A stretch of DNA of 64,000 nt from AC-32 sp035624425 (GTDB lineage Bacteria; Actinomycetota; Thermoleophilia; Gaiellales; Gaiellaceae). A program made the position numbers and the translations under genes. The notes under the pieces are model-generated. The model was not told where the DNA came from. It did no database searches and saw only the letters and a program-made list of their open reading frames with translations. Location of the stretch: the NCBI GenBank assembly GCA_035624425.1, contig DASPRN010000087.1:12194-76193 (forward strand), written 5' to 3'. Below are positions 34,889 through 43,745 of the stretch, piece by piece. Position 1 is the first letter of the stretch, and the number at the start of each line of letters is the position of its first letter.

Positions 34889-37267
34889 CTAGACGACCAG
34901 GTTCACGAGGCGGCCGGGGACGACGATCGTCTGGCGGATCTCCTTCCCGTCCAGATGGGCCTGGACGCGCGGCGAGGCGAGTGCGCGCTCGACCAGCTGC
35001 TCCTCCGACTCGCTCGCCGAGGCCTCGACCCGGTCGCGCACCCTGCCGTTCACCTGGATCACCAGCTCGAACGTCTCGCGGGTCAGCAGCGATTCGTCCG
35101 CCACGGGCCACGGCTGCTCCCACAGCCGCTCACGCCCGAGTGCCGTCCACAGCTCCTCGGCGATGTGCGGCGCGTAGGGCTGGATCAGGGAGACCGCAGT
35201 CTCCGCAGCGAAGCGCGCACCCGGCGCCGACGGATCCCGTCCGAGCTCGTTCACCAGCTCCATCACGGCCGCGATCGGCGTGTTGAACACGAAGCGCCGC
35301 CCGATGTCGTCGGTCACCTTGGCGATCGTCTCGTGCGTTTTCCGCACCAGCGCGCCGTCCCCACCACCCTCACCCGCCGAGGCGGCTTCGTGCACGATTC
35401 GCCACAGCCGCCGAAGGAAGCGCGCGATCCCCTCGACGCCCTCCTCGGTCCAGTCCATGTCCTGGTCGGCCGGCCCGACGAAGAGGATGTACAGGCGCAC
35501 GGCATCGGCGCCGTACATGTCGGCCAGCTGGTCGGGCGCGGTCACGTTCCCGCGCGACTTCGACATCTTCGTCCCGCCCTGGCGCACCCAGCCCTGGTGG
35601 AACAGCCGGGCGAACGGCTCGCGGAACCCGACCAGGCCGAGCTCGTTCAGCACTTTGACCCAGAAGCGCGAGTAGAGCAGGTGCCCGGTCGCGTGGTCGA
35701 TGCCGCCCACGTACTGGTCGACCGGCATCCAGAAGTCGACCAGCTCGCGCGAGAACGGCGCCTGGTCGTTCCCCGGGTCGCAGTAGCGCAGGAAGTACCA
35801 GGACGAGTCGACGAAGGTGTCCATCGTGTCGGCCTCGCGCTGCCCGGGGCCGCCGCACGACGGGCAGGGGACGTTCAGCCACTCCTCGTTCGAGGCAAGC
35901 GGCGGCTTGCCCTTTGGGCGGTAGTCCTCGACCTCCGGAAGCAGCACCGGCAGCTCGTCGTCCGGCACCGGCACGATCCCGCATTCGCTGCAGTAGACGA
36001 TCGGGATCGGGCACCCCCAGTAGCGCTGGCGCGAGAACCCCCAGTCGCGCAGCCGGAAGCTGACTGCGGGCCGGCCGCGCCCCAGCGAGCCGAGCCACTC
36101 GACGATCGCGCGCTTCGCCTCCTCGACCGGCTGCCCGGAAAACTCTCCGGACTCGACGAGCACCCCCAGCTCCTCGTCGACCACCTGCCGGACCGGCAGG
36201 CCGAACTGCTCGGCGAACTCGCGGTCGCGCTCGTCGTGTCCCGGCACGGCCATGATCGCGCCGGTCCCGTACTCCATCAGCACGTAGTCGGCGACCCAGA
36301 CCGGGATCTCCTCGCCGGTTACAGGGTTCGTCGCGGTCAGCCCGGTGTCGACTCCGGTCTTCTCCTCGGCGGCGGCCCGCACCTCGCCGCGCTTTGCCAA
36401 CGCGTGCTTGACGTACTCCCGGATCTCCTCGCCGTGCGGCGAGCGCCCGACCATCGTGTCGACCAGCGGATGCTCGGGCGCGAGCACGAAGAAGGTCGCC
36501 CCGAAGACCGTGTCCGGCCGAGTCGTGAAGACGGCAACGTCCTCATCGAGCTCCGAGATCCGGAACAGCAGCTCGGCGCCCTCCGAGCGGCCGATCCAGT
36601 TGCGCTGGATCGTGATCGTGCGCTCGGGCCAGTCGAGCAGCGCATGGTCCTCCAGCAGCGCGTCCGCATACGCCGTGATCCGGAAGAACCACTGCTCCAT
36701 CTTGCGAGCCTCGACCACGGTGCCGCAGCGCTCGCAGCGGCCGTCGATCACCTGCTCGTTCGCGAGCACCGTCTGGTCGTGCGGGCACCAGTTGACCGGC
36801 GCCTCCTTGCGGTAGGCAAGGCCCTTCTCGAAGAAGCGCAGGAACAGCCATTGGGTCCAGCGGTAGTAGGCGGGATCGTGGGCGGCGATCACCCGGTCCC
36901 AGTCGATCGCCCAGCCCAGCCGGTGCATCTGGCGCTCGATGTTGGCGATGTTGCGCTCGGTGATCTCGCGCGGGCTCCCGCCCTCGCGGATGGCCGCGTT
37001 CTCGGCCGGCAGGCCAAACGAGTCCCAGCCCATCGGGCGCAGCACGCGCAACCCGTGCCGCCGGCGGAAGTGCGTGAGGACGTCGCCCAGCGTGTAGTTG
37101 AGGACATGCCCCATGTGCAGGTCGCCGGACGGGTAGGGCAGCATCTCGAGCTGGTAGAACTTTTGCCGCTCCTCGCCGGGCCCGGGGTCGTCGGTGTAGA
37201 AGGCGCGAGCGTCCTCCCAGACCCGCTGCCACTTCGCCTCGATCGCCTGTGGGTCGTACGTCTCCAT
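34889..37267 (-). CDS. leuS: Leucine-tRNA ligase
   Basis: 792 residues from the ATG at METYDPQAIEAKW, which has GGAGG six bases upstream; a TTG 18 nt earlier overlaps the terminator U-run and is rejected. The class I HIGH motif reads HMGH (PSGDLHMGHVLNY), KMSKS is KMSKSRGN, and the CP1 editing domain lies between. A zinc-like CSECG and CPSCGGPG pair is visible. It charges tRNA-Leu. An attenuator-like leader precedes it. Confidence 0.96.
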   Translation of the reverse strand: METYDPQAIEAKWQRVWEDARAFYTDDPGPGEERQKFYQLEMLPYPSGDLHMGHVLNYTLGDVLTHFRRRHGLRVLRPMGWDSFGLPAENAAIREGGSPREITERNIANIERQMHRLGWAIDWDRVIAAHDPAYYRWTQWLFLRFFEKGLAYRKEAPVNWCPHDQTVLANEQVIDGRCERCGTVVEARKMEQWFFRITAYADALLEDHALLDWPERTITIQRNWIGRSEGAELLFRISELDEDVAVFTTRPDTVFGATFFVLAPEHPLVDTMVGRSPHGEEIREYVKHALAKRGEVRAAAEEKTGVDTGLTATNPVTGEEIPVWVADYVLMEYGTGAIMAVPGHDERDREFAEQFGLPVRQVVDEELGVLVESGEFSGQPVEEAKRAIVEWLGSLGRGRPAVSFRLRDWGFSRQRYWGCPIPIVYCSECGIVPVPDDELPVLLPEVEDYRPKGKPPLASNEEWLNVPCPSCGGPGQREADTMDTFVDSSWYFLRYCDPGNDQAPFSRELVDFWMPVDQYVGGIDHATGHLLYSRFWVKVLNELGLVGFREPFARLFHQGWVRQGGTKMSKSRGNVTAPDQLADMYGADAVRLYILFVGPADQDMDWTEEGVEGIARFLRRLWRIVHEAASAGEGGGDGALVRKTHETIAKVTDDIGRRFVFNTPIAAVMELVNELGRDPSAPGARFAAETAVSLIQPYAPHIAEELWTALGRERLWEQPWPVADESLLTRETFELVIQVNGRVRDRVEASASESEEQLVERALASPRVQAHLDGKEIRQTIVVPGRLVNLVV

Positions 37268-37283
37268 GTCTGCCTCCGGATAC

Positions 37284-37309
37284 AAAAAGACCTCTCGTTG
37301 CGAGAGGCC
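37284..37309 (-). terminator. Intrinsic terminator in the leuS leader
   Basis: On minus GGCCTCTCG-CAAC-GAGAGGTC is followed by TTTTT (37284-37288) and then the leuS ribosome-binding site. A perfect terminator directly before a gene implies conditional attenuation. Upstream segments GCAGCTTC (twice) and GGAAGC could pair in alternative ways to switch it. Confidence 0.8.
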
Positions 37310-37350
37310 ATGGGGAAGCTGCCGCGGCGGCGCGACGTTGGCTTCCTGCG

Positions 37351-37371
37351 CTACTCGAGAAGCTGCTCCAT
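37351..37371 (-). CDS. Candidate leuS leader peptide MEQLLE
   Basis: ATG GAG CAG CTT CTC GAG TAG on minus encodes six residues with two adjacent leucine codons. It lies ~45 nt upstream of the terminator hairpin. Its second half (CAGCTTCTC) overlaps a segment that can pair with GGAAGC, so ribosome stalling at Leu codons could change folding. Ribosome binding site is weak. Candidate only. Confidence 0.45.
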   Translation of the reverse strand: MEQLLE

Positions 37372-37416
37372 CTCTGCGGACTCTAGCATCCCCTAGTCGA
37401 GAACAGGAGGTGCGAG

Positions 37417-37812
37417 TTGGCCGGCTACACGAAGGTGAACCTGAAGGACGAAGTCGACGACCAGGGTCCCAACTTCGGGCTCGAAGGAAAGATCGAGGCG
37501 CGCATGGCCCGCGTCCCGCTCGAGCTCGAGCACTCGGGCGTCAGCTACCAGCGGCTGGCGCCGAACTTCCGCCTGCCGTTCGGGCACACGCACAAGACGC
37601 AGGAGGAGGTCTACATCCTGGTCAGCGGCAGTGCGCGCGCCAAGCTCGGTGATGAGGTCATCGACCTGAAGCCGTTCGACGCGCTGCGCGTGCACAAGGA
37701 CACGATCCGCGGCTTCGAGGCCGGGCCGGAAGGCGCGGAGCTGATCGCTGTCGGCGCTCCGCACACGGGCCCGGGGGACGCCGAGATGGTCCAGGGCTGG
37801 TGGATGGACTGA
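37417..37812 (+). CDS. Cupin-domain protein
   Basis: 131 residues. TTG start after AGGAGG. The cupin motifs are FGHTHKTQEEVYILVSGSARAKLG (metal-binding His/His/Glu) and FDALRVHKDTIRGF (His). Small single-domain cupins have many roles, including isomerases and metal-binding regulators, so function is open. It overlaps lysA by 13 nt and could be co-translated with it. Confidence 0.88.
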   Translation: MAGYTKVNLKDEVDDQGPNFGLEGKIEARMARVPLELEHSGVSYQRLAPNFRLPFGHTHKTQEEVYILVSGSARAKLGDEVIDLKPFDALRVHKDTIRGFEAGPEGAELIAVGAPHTGPGDAEMVQGWWMD

Positions 37813-39083
37813 GCGCCGCCGCGCTGTCCCTGTTTCCGGACAGCGCCTCGGTCGAGGAAGGCGAGCTCTCGCTTGGAGGCATCCGCGCCTCCGAGCTGGC
37901 CGCCGAGCACGGGACGCCGCTCGTCGTCTACTGCGAGGAGACGCTGCTGGCCGCGGCGCGCGCCTACCGCGCCGCCGCCCCGGATGCACTCTGCCTGTAC
38001 AGCGTCAAGGCCTTTCCCAACCTCGCGCTGCTTCGCCTCTTTGGCGGCGAAGGCCTCGGTGCGGACGTCTCGACGTTCGGGGAGCTGGCCTACGCGCTGC
38101 GGGCGGGCGTCCCGGGTGAGCAGCTCGTCGTGCACGGGAACAACAAGAGCGACGAGGAGCTACGGGCGTCCGCCGAGGCGGGGGCACGGTTCGTGGTGCT
38201 CGACGCGCCGGACGAGGTCGAGCGGGCCGCCGCGGCGGGGATCGAGCGGGTGCTCGTGCGCGTGACGCCGGGGATCGAGGCAGACACGCATCCGGCGATC
38301 AGGACGGCACACCACGGCTCGAAGTTCGGGTTGACCCCGGAGCAGGCGCTCGCCGCGATCGCGCGTGCGCGCGAGGCGGGGCTCGAGCTCGCCGGGCTGC
38401 ACCTGCACATCGGCTCGCAGTTGCTGGACAGCGAGGCGGCGCGCACCGGAATCGAATGGCTCGGCGCCTTCGCGGCCGACTCCCGCAGCGAGCTCGGCTG
38501 GGAGCCGCGCGTGGTCGACCTCGGCGGGGGGCTCGGGATCCGCTACGTCGAGGACGAGCGGCCGCCCGCGATCGGGGACTTCGTCCGCACCCTGCTCGAG
38601 CGGCTCGAGCACGCTTGGAGCCTGCATGCCCTCGAGCTCCCGGAGACGATCCTCGAGCCCGGCCGCTCGCTCGCCGGCCACGCCGCCTGCACGCTCTACC
38701 GTGTCGGCGTGGTCAAGGCCGCCGGGACGACGACGTACGTCGCGATCGACGGCGGCATGTCCGACAACCCCCGGCCGCAGCTCTACGGCGCCCGGTACAC
38801 GGCGCTGCTCGCCAACCGTGCGACCGAGAAGCCCGGTGGGAGCTACACCGTCTGCGGGAGGCACTGCGAGTCGGGCGACGTCTTGATCGACTCCATGCCG
38901 CTCCCGGAGCCGCGCCGCGGCGATCTGCTCGCGGTGCCCGGCACCGGCGCCTACACGCTCGGGATGGGCTCGAACTACAACGCCGTCCCCCGCCCCGCCG
39001 CGGTCCTCGTCGCCGACGGCAAGGCTCGGGTGATCCGCCGGCGCGAAACCGTCGACGACCTGCTTGCGGCCGAGGTCAGCTGA
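37800..39083 (+). CDS. lysA: Diaminopimelate decarboxylase
   Basis: 427 residues from GTG inside the end of the cupin gene. PLP Lys70 lies in LYSVKAFPN; HGNNKS, HIGSQL, the GGGLGI phosphate loop, EPGRSLAG and CESGDVL (active-site Cys of the partner subunit) are present. It makes lysine from meso-diaminopimelate. An ornithine/arginine decarboxylase of the same fold is less likely because of the EPGRSL and CESGD motifs. Confidence 0.93.
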   Translation: MDGLSAAALSLFPDSASVEEGELSLGGIRASELAAEHGTPLVVYCEETLLAAARAYRAAAPDALCLYSVKAFPNLALLRLFGGEGLGADVSTFGELAYALRAGVPGEQLVVHGNNKSDEELRASAEAGARFVVLDAPDEVERAAAAGIERVLVRVTPGIEADTHPAIRTAHHGSKFGLTPEQALAAIARAREAGLELAGLHLHIGSQLLDSEAARTGIEWLGAFAADSRSELGWEPRVVDLGGGLGIRYVEDERPPAIGDFVRTLLERLEHAWSLHALELPETILEPGRSLAGHAACTLYRVGVVKAAGTTTYVAIDGGMSDNPRPQLYGARYTALLANRATEKPGGSYTVCGRHCESGDVLIDSMPLPEPRRGDLLAVPGTGAYTLGMGSNYNAVPRPAAVLVADGKARVIRRRETVDDLLAAEVS

Positions 39084-40470
39084 AGCGTGGGTGCAGCGGT
39101 AGGATCAGCCGTCGCAGCGGCTTCTGGGTGAAGTCGAAGTCGAGCGCGAGGTCGCCGAGGATCGCCTCGTTCTCGCGCACGTCCGGCCGCGGGTCGGGCC
39201 GCCCGTCGGTCGCCGGGTCGAGCCGCTGACCGCCGAGGAAGTCGTCCTCGATGAACTTGGCGTAGGCGTCGAAGCTCAAGACCTGGTGGTCGATGAACCC
39301 CCGGCGCGCCCAGGGTGAGATCACGAGCGCCGGCACCCGGATCCCGTAGCCGTTGTGGTCGACGACCGGCGGGACAACGTGGTCGTAGAACCCACTCCAG
39401 TCGTCCCAGGCGAGGAGGATCGCGCTCGACTTCCAGTCCGGGCTGCGCATGACCGCGTTGATCACGCTCGTGACGTAGGCCTGTCCGCTCGTGATCTTCG
39501 ACGGCGGGTGGTCGCTAACAGGGTCGCTCGGGATCAACCAGGAGACGGCCGGCAGCGTGCCCCGGTGCGCGTCGCGGAAGAAGTTGCGCATCGTGGTGAC
39601 GTCTGCGAGCTGGTGATCCTGGTGAACGGTGTCGAACCACGGGAGCGGGTTCCAGATCCCCGGCGTGCGGGCGCTCTGCGGAACCGAGCCGCAGATCATC
39701 TCGTCTTCGCTGCAGTCGGGCTGTGTGCCTTTGAACACGTAGTAGCGCCACGAGACGTGCCGCTTGTGCATCAGGTAGGTGAGGTCGGTCCAGGCGTAGT
39801 CGGGCTTGCGGCCGGTCGGGTTCTGCGGCGTGTGCGGCGGCGCGAGCGGGTTCTCGACCGCGTTGACGCAGCTCATCGGGTCACCCTTCTTGTGGCAGCG
39901 GGCAGACCACTCGGAGACCATGAACAGGTGGGTCGCCAGGCTGGCCGAGTTGTTCGGCTCGAACATGTGGTCCTGGAGCACGAAGTGGTGCGCGTAGGCC
40001 CAGTAATTCGGGATCTCCCGCGCGTCGTGGTAGCCCATCACATCCGGCGGGCGGCGCTTGGAGCAGAGCTGAGATTTTGGGAACGCCTTGCAGCCCTTCC
40101 TGAGCCCGCGGCGCGCCTCACGGATGAAGCCGTCCATCTTCCCGCCGTCGACATCGCGGACCGTGTCGAGGTACTCGTGCGGTCCGCCCTGGTTTCGGTT
40201 GGCGCGGTCGTGGAAGGGCCGCGCGCAGACGTGACGGAACGCGTCCGGCACGCAGACGGTGAAGTGGCCGTTCTTGCGCGGGATCCCGTCCGCGCCGGGG
40301 TACGTGCCGAAGTAGGAGTCGAACGATCGGTTCTCCTGCATGACCATGATCACGTGGCGGATCTTCTGGATCCCCGCATGCGCCGCTCCCGGCCCGGCGA
40401 CGGCCGAGGGCCGCTGGGACACCACCAGTGCCAAGGTCGCCAGCCCGAGCAGGATCAGCCAACGACCCAA
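39076..40470 (-). CDS. Secreted phosphoesterase family protein (phospholipase C/acid phosphatase-like)
   Basis: 464 residues. A signal peptide (MGRWLILLGLATLALVV…) precedes HVIMVMQENRSFDSYFGTYPGADG, the metal and nucleophile motif of the PF04185 phosphoesterases. NNSASLATHLFMVSEWSA and WDDWSGFYDHVVPP supply further metal ligands. The family includes phospholipase C and acid phosphatases; substrate is unknown. Exported. It is convergent with lysA with an 8-nt overlap. Confidence 0.85.
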   Translation of the reverse strand: MGRWLILLGLATLALVVSQRPSAVAGPGAAHAGIQKIRHVIMVMQENRSFDSYFGTYPGADGIPRKNGHFTVCVPDAFRHVCARPFHDRANRNQGGPHEYLDTVRDVDGGKMDGFIREARRGLRKGCKAFPKSQLCSKRRPPDVMGYHDAREIPNYWAYAHHFVLQDHMFEPNNSASLATHLFMVSEWSARCHKKGDPMSCVNAVENPLAPPHTPQNPTGRKPDYAWTDLTYLMHKRHVSWRYYVFKGTQPDCSEDEMICGSVPQSARTPGIWNPLPWFDTVHQDHQLADVTTMRNFFRDAHRGTLPAVSWLIPSDPVSDHPPSKITSGQAYVTSVINAVMRSPDWKSSAILLAWDDWSGFYDHVVPPVVDHNGYGIRVPALVISPWARRGFIDHQVLSFDAYAKFIEDDFLGGQRLDPATDGRPDPRPDVRENEAILGDLALDFDFTQKPLRRLILPLHPRFS

Positions 40471-40520
40471 GACCGTCGAGCATACCGGTGAGCCGGTTCG
40501 GCTCGGTTAGTCTCAGCGCG

Positions 40521-41444
40521 ATGGCGGAGCATCTCGGCAAGGCCCCCGGAGTCGTCCTCGTCAGCATCGCCGCCGCGATGTGGGGCCTCGACGGGTTGAT
40601 CCGGAAGCCGCTCGCGGACTCGACCTCCGCCTACACGATCGTCTTCGGTGAGCACGTCGCGCTCGTCCTGGTGACGCTGCCGTTGCTCGTGCCTGCAATG
40701 GTCGCGCTGTGGCGAGCCGGCCCGGCCTATGTCGGGGCGGGGATCGCCGTCGGTGCTGGCGCGTCGGCGATCGCCACGATCCTCTTCACGAAGGCCATCT
40801 TCCACGGGGACTTCATCACCGTCGTCGTGCTACAGCAGGTGCAGCCGCTGATCGTCGTCGTCGGCGCCTGGCTCGTGCTCGGCGAACAGCCGCGCCGCGG
40901 CTTCATCTGGTTCCTGCTCGCCGGCCTGGTCGGCGTCTGGTTGATCTCGCTCCCGCACCCGCTCGAGCCTCACGTGCACGGCCTGATCCCGGTAGCGGAG
41001 ACGCTCGCGGCCGCCACGCTCTGGGCGATGGGCACCGTCTTCGGCCGTTTCCTGAGTCGGCGCCTGCGCTTCGAGCATGTGATGACCGTTCGCTTTGCCT
41101 TCGGACTGGTCGCCGCCGCCTGCGCCCTGCCGATCGTCGGCGCTCCAGCCTTCGCTGGCCTCCACGACAGCATCTGGATCGCGGTGCTCGCGCTGGTGAC
41201 CGGCTTGCTCGCGCTCGGGCTCTACTACTACGGCCTTCAGCGCACCCCCGCGCTGCTCGCCTCACTCGGCGAGCTGGCGTTCCCGGTCACGACGACGCTG
41301 GTCGGGATCTACGTCTTCGACTCGTCGCTGCGCTGGACGCAGTGGGTGGGCGTCGCGCTGACGGTGACGGTGATCAGCCTGCTGCCGGCGAGGCGAAGGG
41401 AGCTGGTGAGGCTCCCGGCCGGCGAGCCCGCGCTCGCTACCTGA
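40521..41444 (+). CDS. EamA-family DMT transporter
   Basis: 307 residues from ATG at MAEHLGKAPGVV. Ten membrane helices in two EamA halves (AAAMWGLDGLIRKPLA…, and AETLAAATLWAMGTVFGRFLS…). The family exports amino acids, nucleotide sugars or other small metabolites; specificity unknown. It is divergent from the phosphoesterase gene, sharing a ~50-nt intergenic space. Confidence 0.9.
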   Translation: MAEHLGKAPGVVLVSIAAAMWGLDGLIRKPLADSTSAYTIVFGEHVALVLVTLPLLVPAMVALWRAGPAYVGAGIAVGAGASAIATILFTKAIFHGDFITVVVLQQVQPLIVVVGAWLVLGEQPRRGFIWFLLAGLVGVWLISLPHPLEPHVHGLIPVAETLAAATLWAMGTVFGRFLSRRLRFEHVMTVRFAFGLVAAACALPIVGAPAFAGLHDSIWIAVLALVTGLLALGLYYYGLQRTPALLASLGELAFPVTTTLVGIYVFDSSLRWTQWVGVALTVTVISLLPARRRELVRLPAGEPALAT

Positions 41445-41513
41445 GCCTGCAGGGAGGCGATGCCGGCTCGGCCGGCCAACGCACGACCTGGGTCGCGAAG
41501 GGATGGAAGGTTC

Positions 41514-42728
41514 TCAGCGAACCCGAAAGAGGCCGCCGAAGGCGACCCAGCGGCCGTTGTGGAAGCGCTCGAGGCGCGCCTGGTCAAGCGGGAAGTGGTC
41601 GCTCGGCGAGGTGCGCACTGCGATCCCCGGCAGCAGGAACGGGTCGTTGTGCACGTTCAGGTGCGTGACCGCCTTCATGATGCTCGCCCGCGTCGGGTTC
41701 TTCCCCGCCTTCTTGAGCGCCTCGACGAAGCTGTGCGCGACCGACATCCCGTAGACGTTGTAGACGTCGTTCGGGTGCACGCCCTTGTACTTCTTCATGA
41801 TCGAGCGGTAGAGCTTGATCCCCGGGTCCTTCTTCCAGCGTGGATCGGTCGGGTCCTTGAGGAAGACGATCGAGATCGACCCCTCGGTCTGCTTCTTGCT
41901 GGTCGCGTTGCTGGCGATGCCCATGATGTTCGAGGCGCTCGCGACCGCGTTGACGTAGACCTTAGGCCGCCAGCCGAGCTTGCGCGCGTAGACGTAGGCC
42001 TGAATCGCGAACTGCGGCGTCGCGAACAGCATCATCGTGTTCGTCTTGGCCGCCTTCAACTTCGCGATCTGCGACTGGACGTCGGAGTCGGTTGCGTCGT
42101 AGCTCTGCTTGGAGACGATCAGCTTCCCCTTCTTGCCGAGGCCGCGCTTGAGCCCGGTGAGCAGCTCGTTGCCGTAGTCGTCGTTCTGGTAGAGGACGCC
42201 GATCCTCGACTTCGGCGCCGTCTTGGCGATGTAGCGCCCGTAGATCGTCCCCTCGGCGATGTAGTTGGGCTGGTAGCCGATCGTCCACGGCCACTGCGTG
42301 TGGTCCTTGCCCCACGTCAGGGCGCCGCTCGCGACGAAGAGCTGCGGGACGCCCATGGCGTTCAGGTACGGGCGCGTGGCCAGGTTCTGCTCGGTGCCGA
42401 GACTGTTGAAGATCGCGAAGACGTGGTCCTGCTCGACCAGCTCGCGCGTCTCGTTGATCGTCTGGCTCGGGTCGTACTGGTCGTCCTTGATCAGGTAGAC
42501 GATCTTGCGGTGGTAGACGCCGCCCTTGGCGTTGACGTAGCGGAAGTACGCCGCCGCGCCCTTGCCGACGGTCTGGTAGGCGGAGGCAACTCCGGAGAGC
42601 GGGATTGTCCCGCCGATCACGATCTGGGTCGAGGTCACCCCGGGGGTGCTCGAACCGGCGCCGGACGCGCCCGTGGTGAGCGCAAGCGCGGCAAGAAGCC
42701 CTGCAAACAGGTAGACGGCCCTCCCCAT
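41514..42728 (-). CDS. ABC transporter substrate-binding protein, LivK family (second copy)
   Basis: 404 residues. Signal peptide MGRAVYLFAGLLAALALTTGASG lacks a lipobox Cys, unlike the copy near 7 kb. The Peripla_BP_6 domain includes GGTIPLSGVASAYQTVGKGAAAYFRYVNAKGGV and LVEQDHVFAIFNSLGT. It is the last gene of the second liv operon, 6 nt after livM. The two copies probably take different solutes, since their ligand segments differ; that is inference. Confidence 0.88.
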   Translation of the reverse strand: MGRAVYLFAGLLAALALTTGASGAGSSTPGVTSTQIVIGGTIPLSGVASAYQTVGKGAAAYFRYVNAKGGVYHRKIVYLIKDDQYDPSQTINETRELVEQDHVFAIFNSLGTEQNLATRPYLNAMGVPQLFVASGALTWGKDHTQWPWTIGYQPNYIAEGTIYGRYIAKTAPKSRIGVLYQNDDYGNELLTGLKRGLGKKGKLIVSKQSYDATDSDVQSQIAKLKAAKTNTMMLFATPQFAIQAYVYARKLGWRPKVYVNAVASASNIMGIASNATSKKQTEGSISIVFLKDPTDPRWKKDPGIKLYRSIMKKYKGVHPNDVYNVYGMSVAHSFVEALKKAGKNPTRASIMKAVTHLNVHNDPFLLPGIAVRTSPSDHFPLDQARLERFHNGRWVAFGGLFRVR

Positions 42729-42734
42729 TCCGAT

Positions 42735-43745
42735 CTATGGACGAGTGTACAACCAGCTTGTTAGCGGCCTGACCAGCCGCTGGATCAGCCCTCCGGCGCC
42801 CGTCGGGAGCAGGATCATCACCACGATGATCGCCGCGCCGTAGACGAAATCGGGGACTCCCGGGCGGGTCGAGACGTGCGTCGAGATCGTCGGCAGGTAC
42901 TCCACGAAGAGCGCGCCGAGCACGAGCCCCCACAGCGAGCCGAGCCCGCCGACGACGGTGCCGACGAGGATCAGGATCGAGACGGAGACCGTGAAGCTGA
43001 GCGGGTCGACGATCTCGTTCTGGATCACGTAGAGCGCGCCGCCCACCCCCGCGTAGACCCCGCTCAGCGCGAATGCGACCGTCTTCGTCGCGGCCAGGTT
43101 GACCCCGCTCGAGGCCGCGGCCACCTCGCTGTCGCGGACCGAGCGGAACGTTCTTCCGCCGCGGCCGCGCACCAGCAGCCAGGCGAGGAAGAAGCCGACG
43201 ATCCCGATCGACCAGGTCAGGTAGTAGAGGAAGTGGTTCTGCGTCATCGAGTGGCCGAAGATCGTGATCCCGCCGAGCCCGGTCACCTGCTTCGGCGCCG
43301 AGGCGAGGAAGTTCTCGCCGTCCGTGCCGCCCGTGAAGTGGGAGAACTTCTTGATCAGGTCGGGCAGCGCGACCGCGAGCGCGAAGGTGGCGAGGGCCAG
43401 GTAGAGGCCGGAGAGGCGCAGCGCGGGAAGGCCGACGACGAAGCCGACGATCCCGGCGGCGACGCCCGCCAGCGGGATCGTCCACACGTCGCGCCAGTGC
43501 TCGTGGACGACGAGGAGCGCGGTCGTGTAGCCGCCGATCGCCATCAGCGCGCCGTGGCCGAGCGAGATCTGGCCGGTGTAGCCCGTGACCAGGTTGAGCC
43601 CGATGATCGCGATGAAGAACGCGCCGGCCTGCGCGAGGTCGCGCGAGTGGAAGTCGCTCACGAAGTGCGGCAGGAGGAGGAACACGGCCAGTCCTCCCGC
43701 GACCATCGCCACCCAGAGGCCGATCCCGAGCGCGCGGCGCATCAA
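42735..43745 (-). CDS. Branched-chain amino-acid ABC permease LivM (second copy)
   Basis: 336 residues, normal length. GLNLVTGYTGQISLGHGALMAIGGY and the loop RGGRTFRSVRDSEVAAASSG mark LivM. It overlaps the end of livH by 4 nt. It lacks the N-terminal extension of the first livM. Confidence 0.91.
   Translation of the reverse strand: MMRRALGIGLWVAMVAGGLAVFLLLPHFVSDFHSRDLAQAGAFFIAIIGLNLVTGYTGQISLGHGALMAIGGYTTALLVVHEHWRDVWTIPLAGVAAGIVGFVVGLPALRLSGLYLALATFALAVALPDLIKKFSHFTGGTDGENFLASAPKQVTGLGGITIFGHSMTQNHFLYYLTWSIGIVGFFLAWLLVRGRGGRTFRSVRDSEVAAASSGVNLAATKTVAFALSGVYAGVGGALYVIQNEIVDPLSFTVSVSILILVGTVVGGLGSLWGLVLGALFVEYLPTISTHVSTRPGVPDFVYGAAIIVVMILLPTGAGGLIQRLVRPLTSWLYTRP

Noticed and set aside
37267..37380. 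T-box riboswitch before leuS
   Set aside because: The conserved T-box core (TGGNACCGCG) was not found; the leader peptide model explains the layout better.
34865..37396. 843-residue open frame on plus opposite leuS
   Set aside because: It mirrors leuS on the other strand, is full of Arg/Asp/His as expected from antisense high-GC DNA, and has no recognisable motif.
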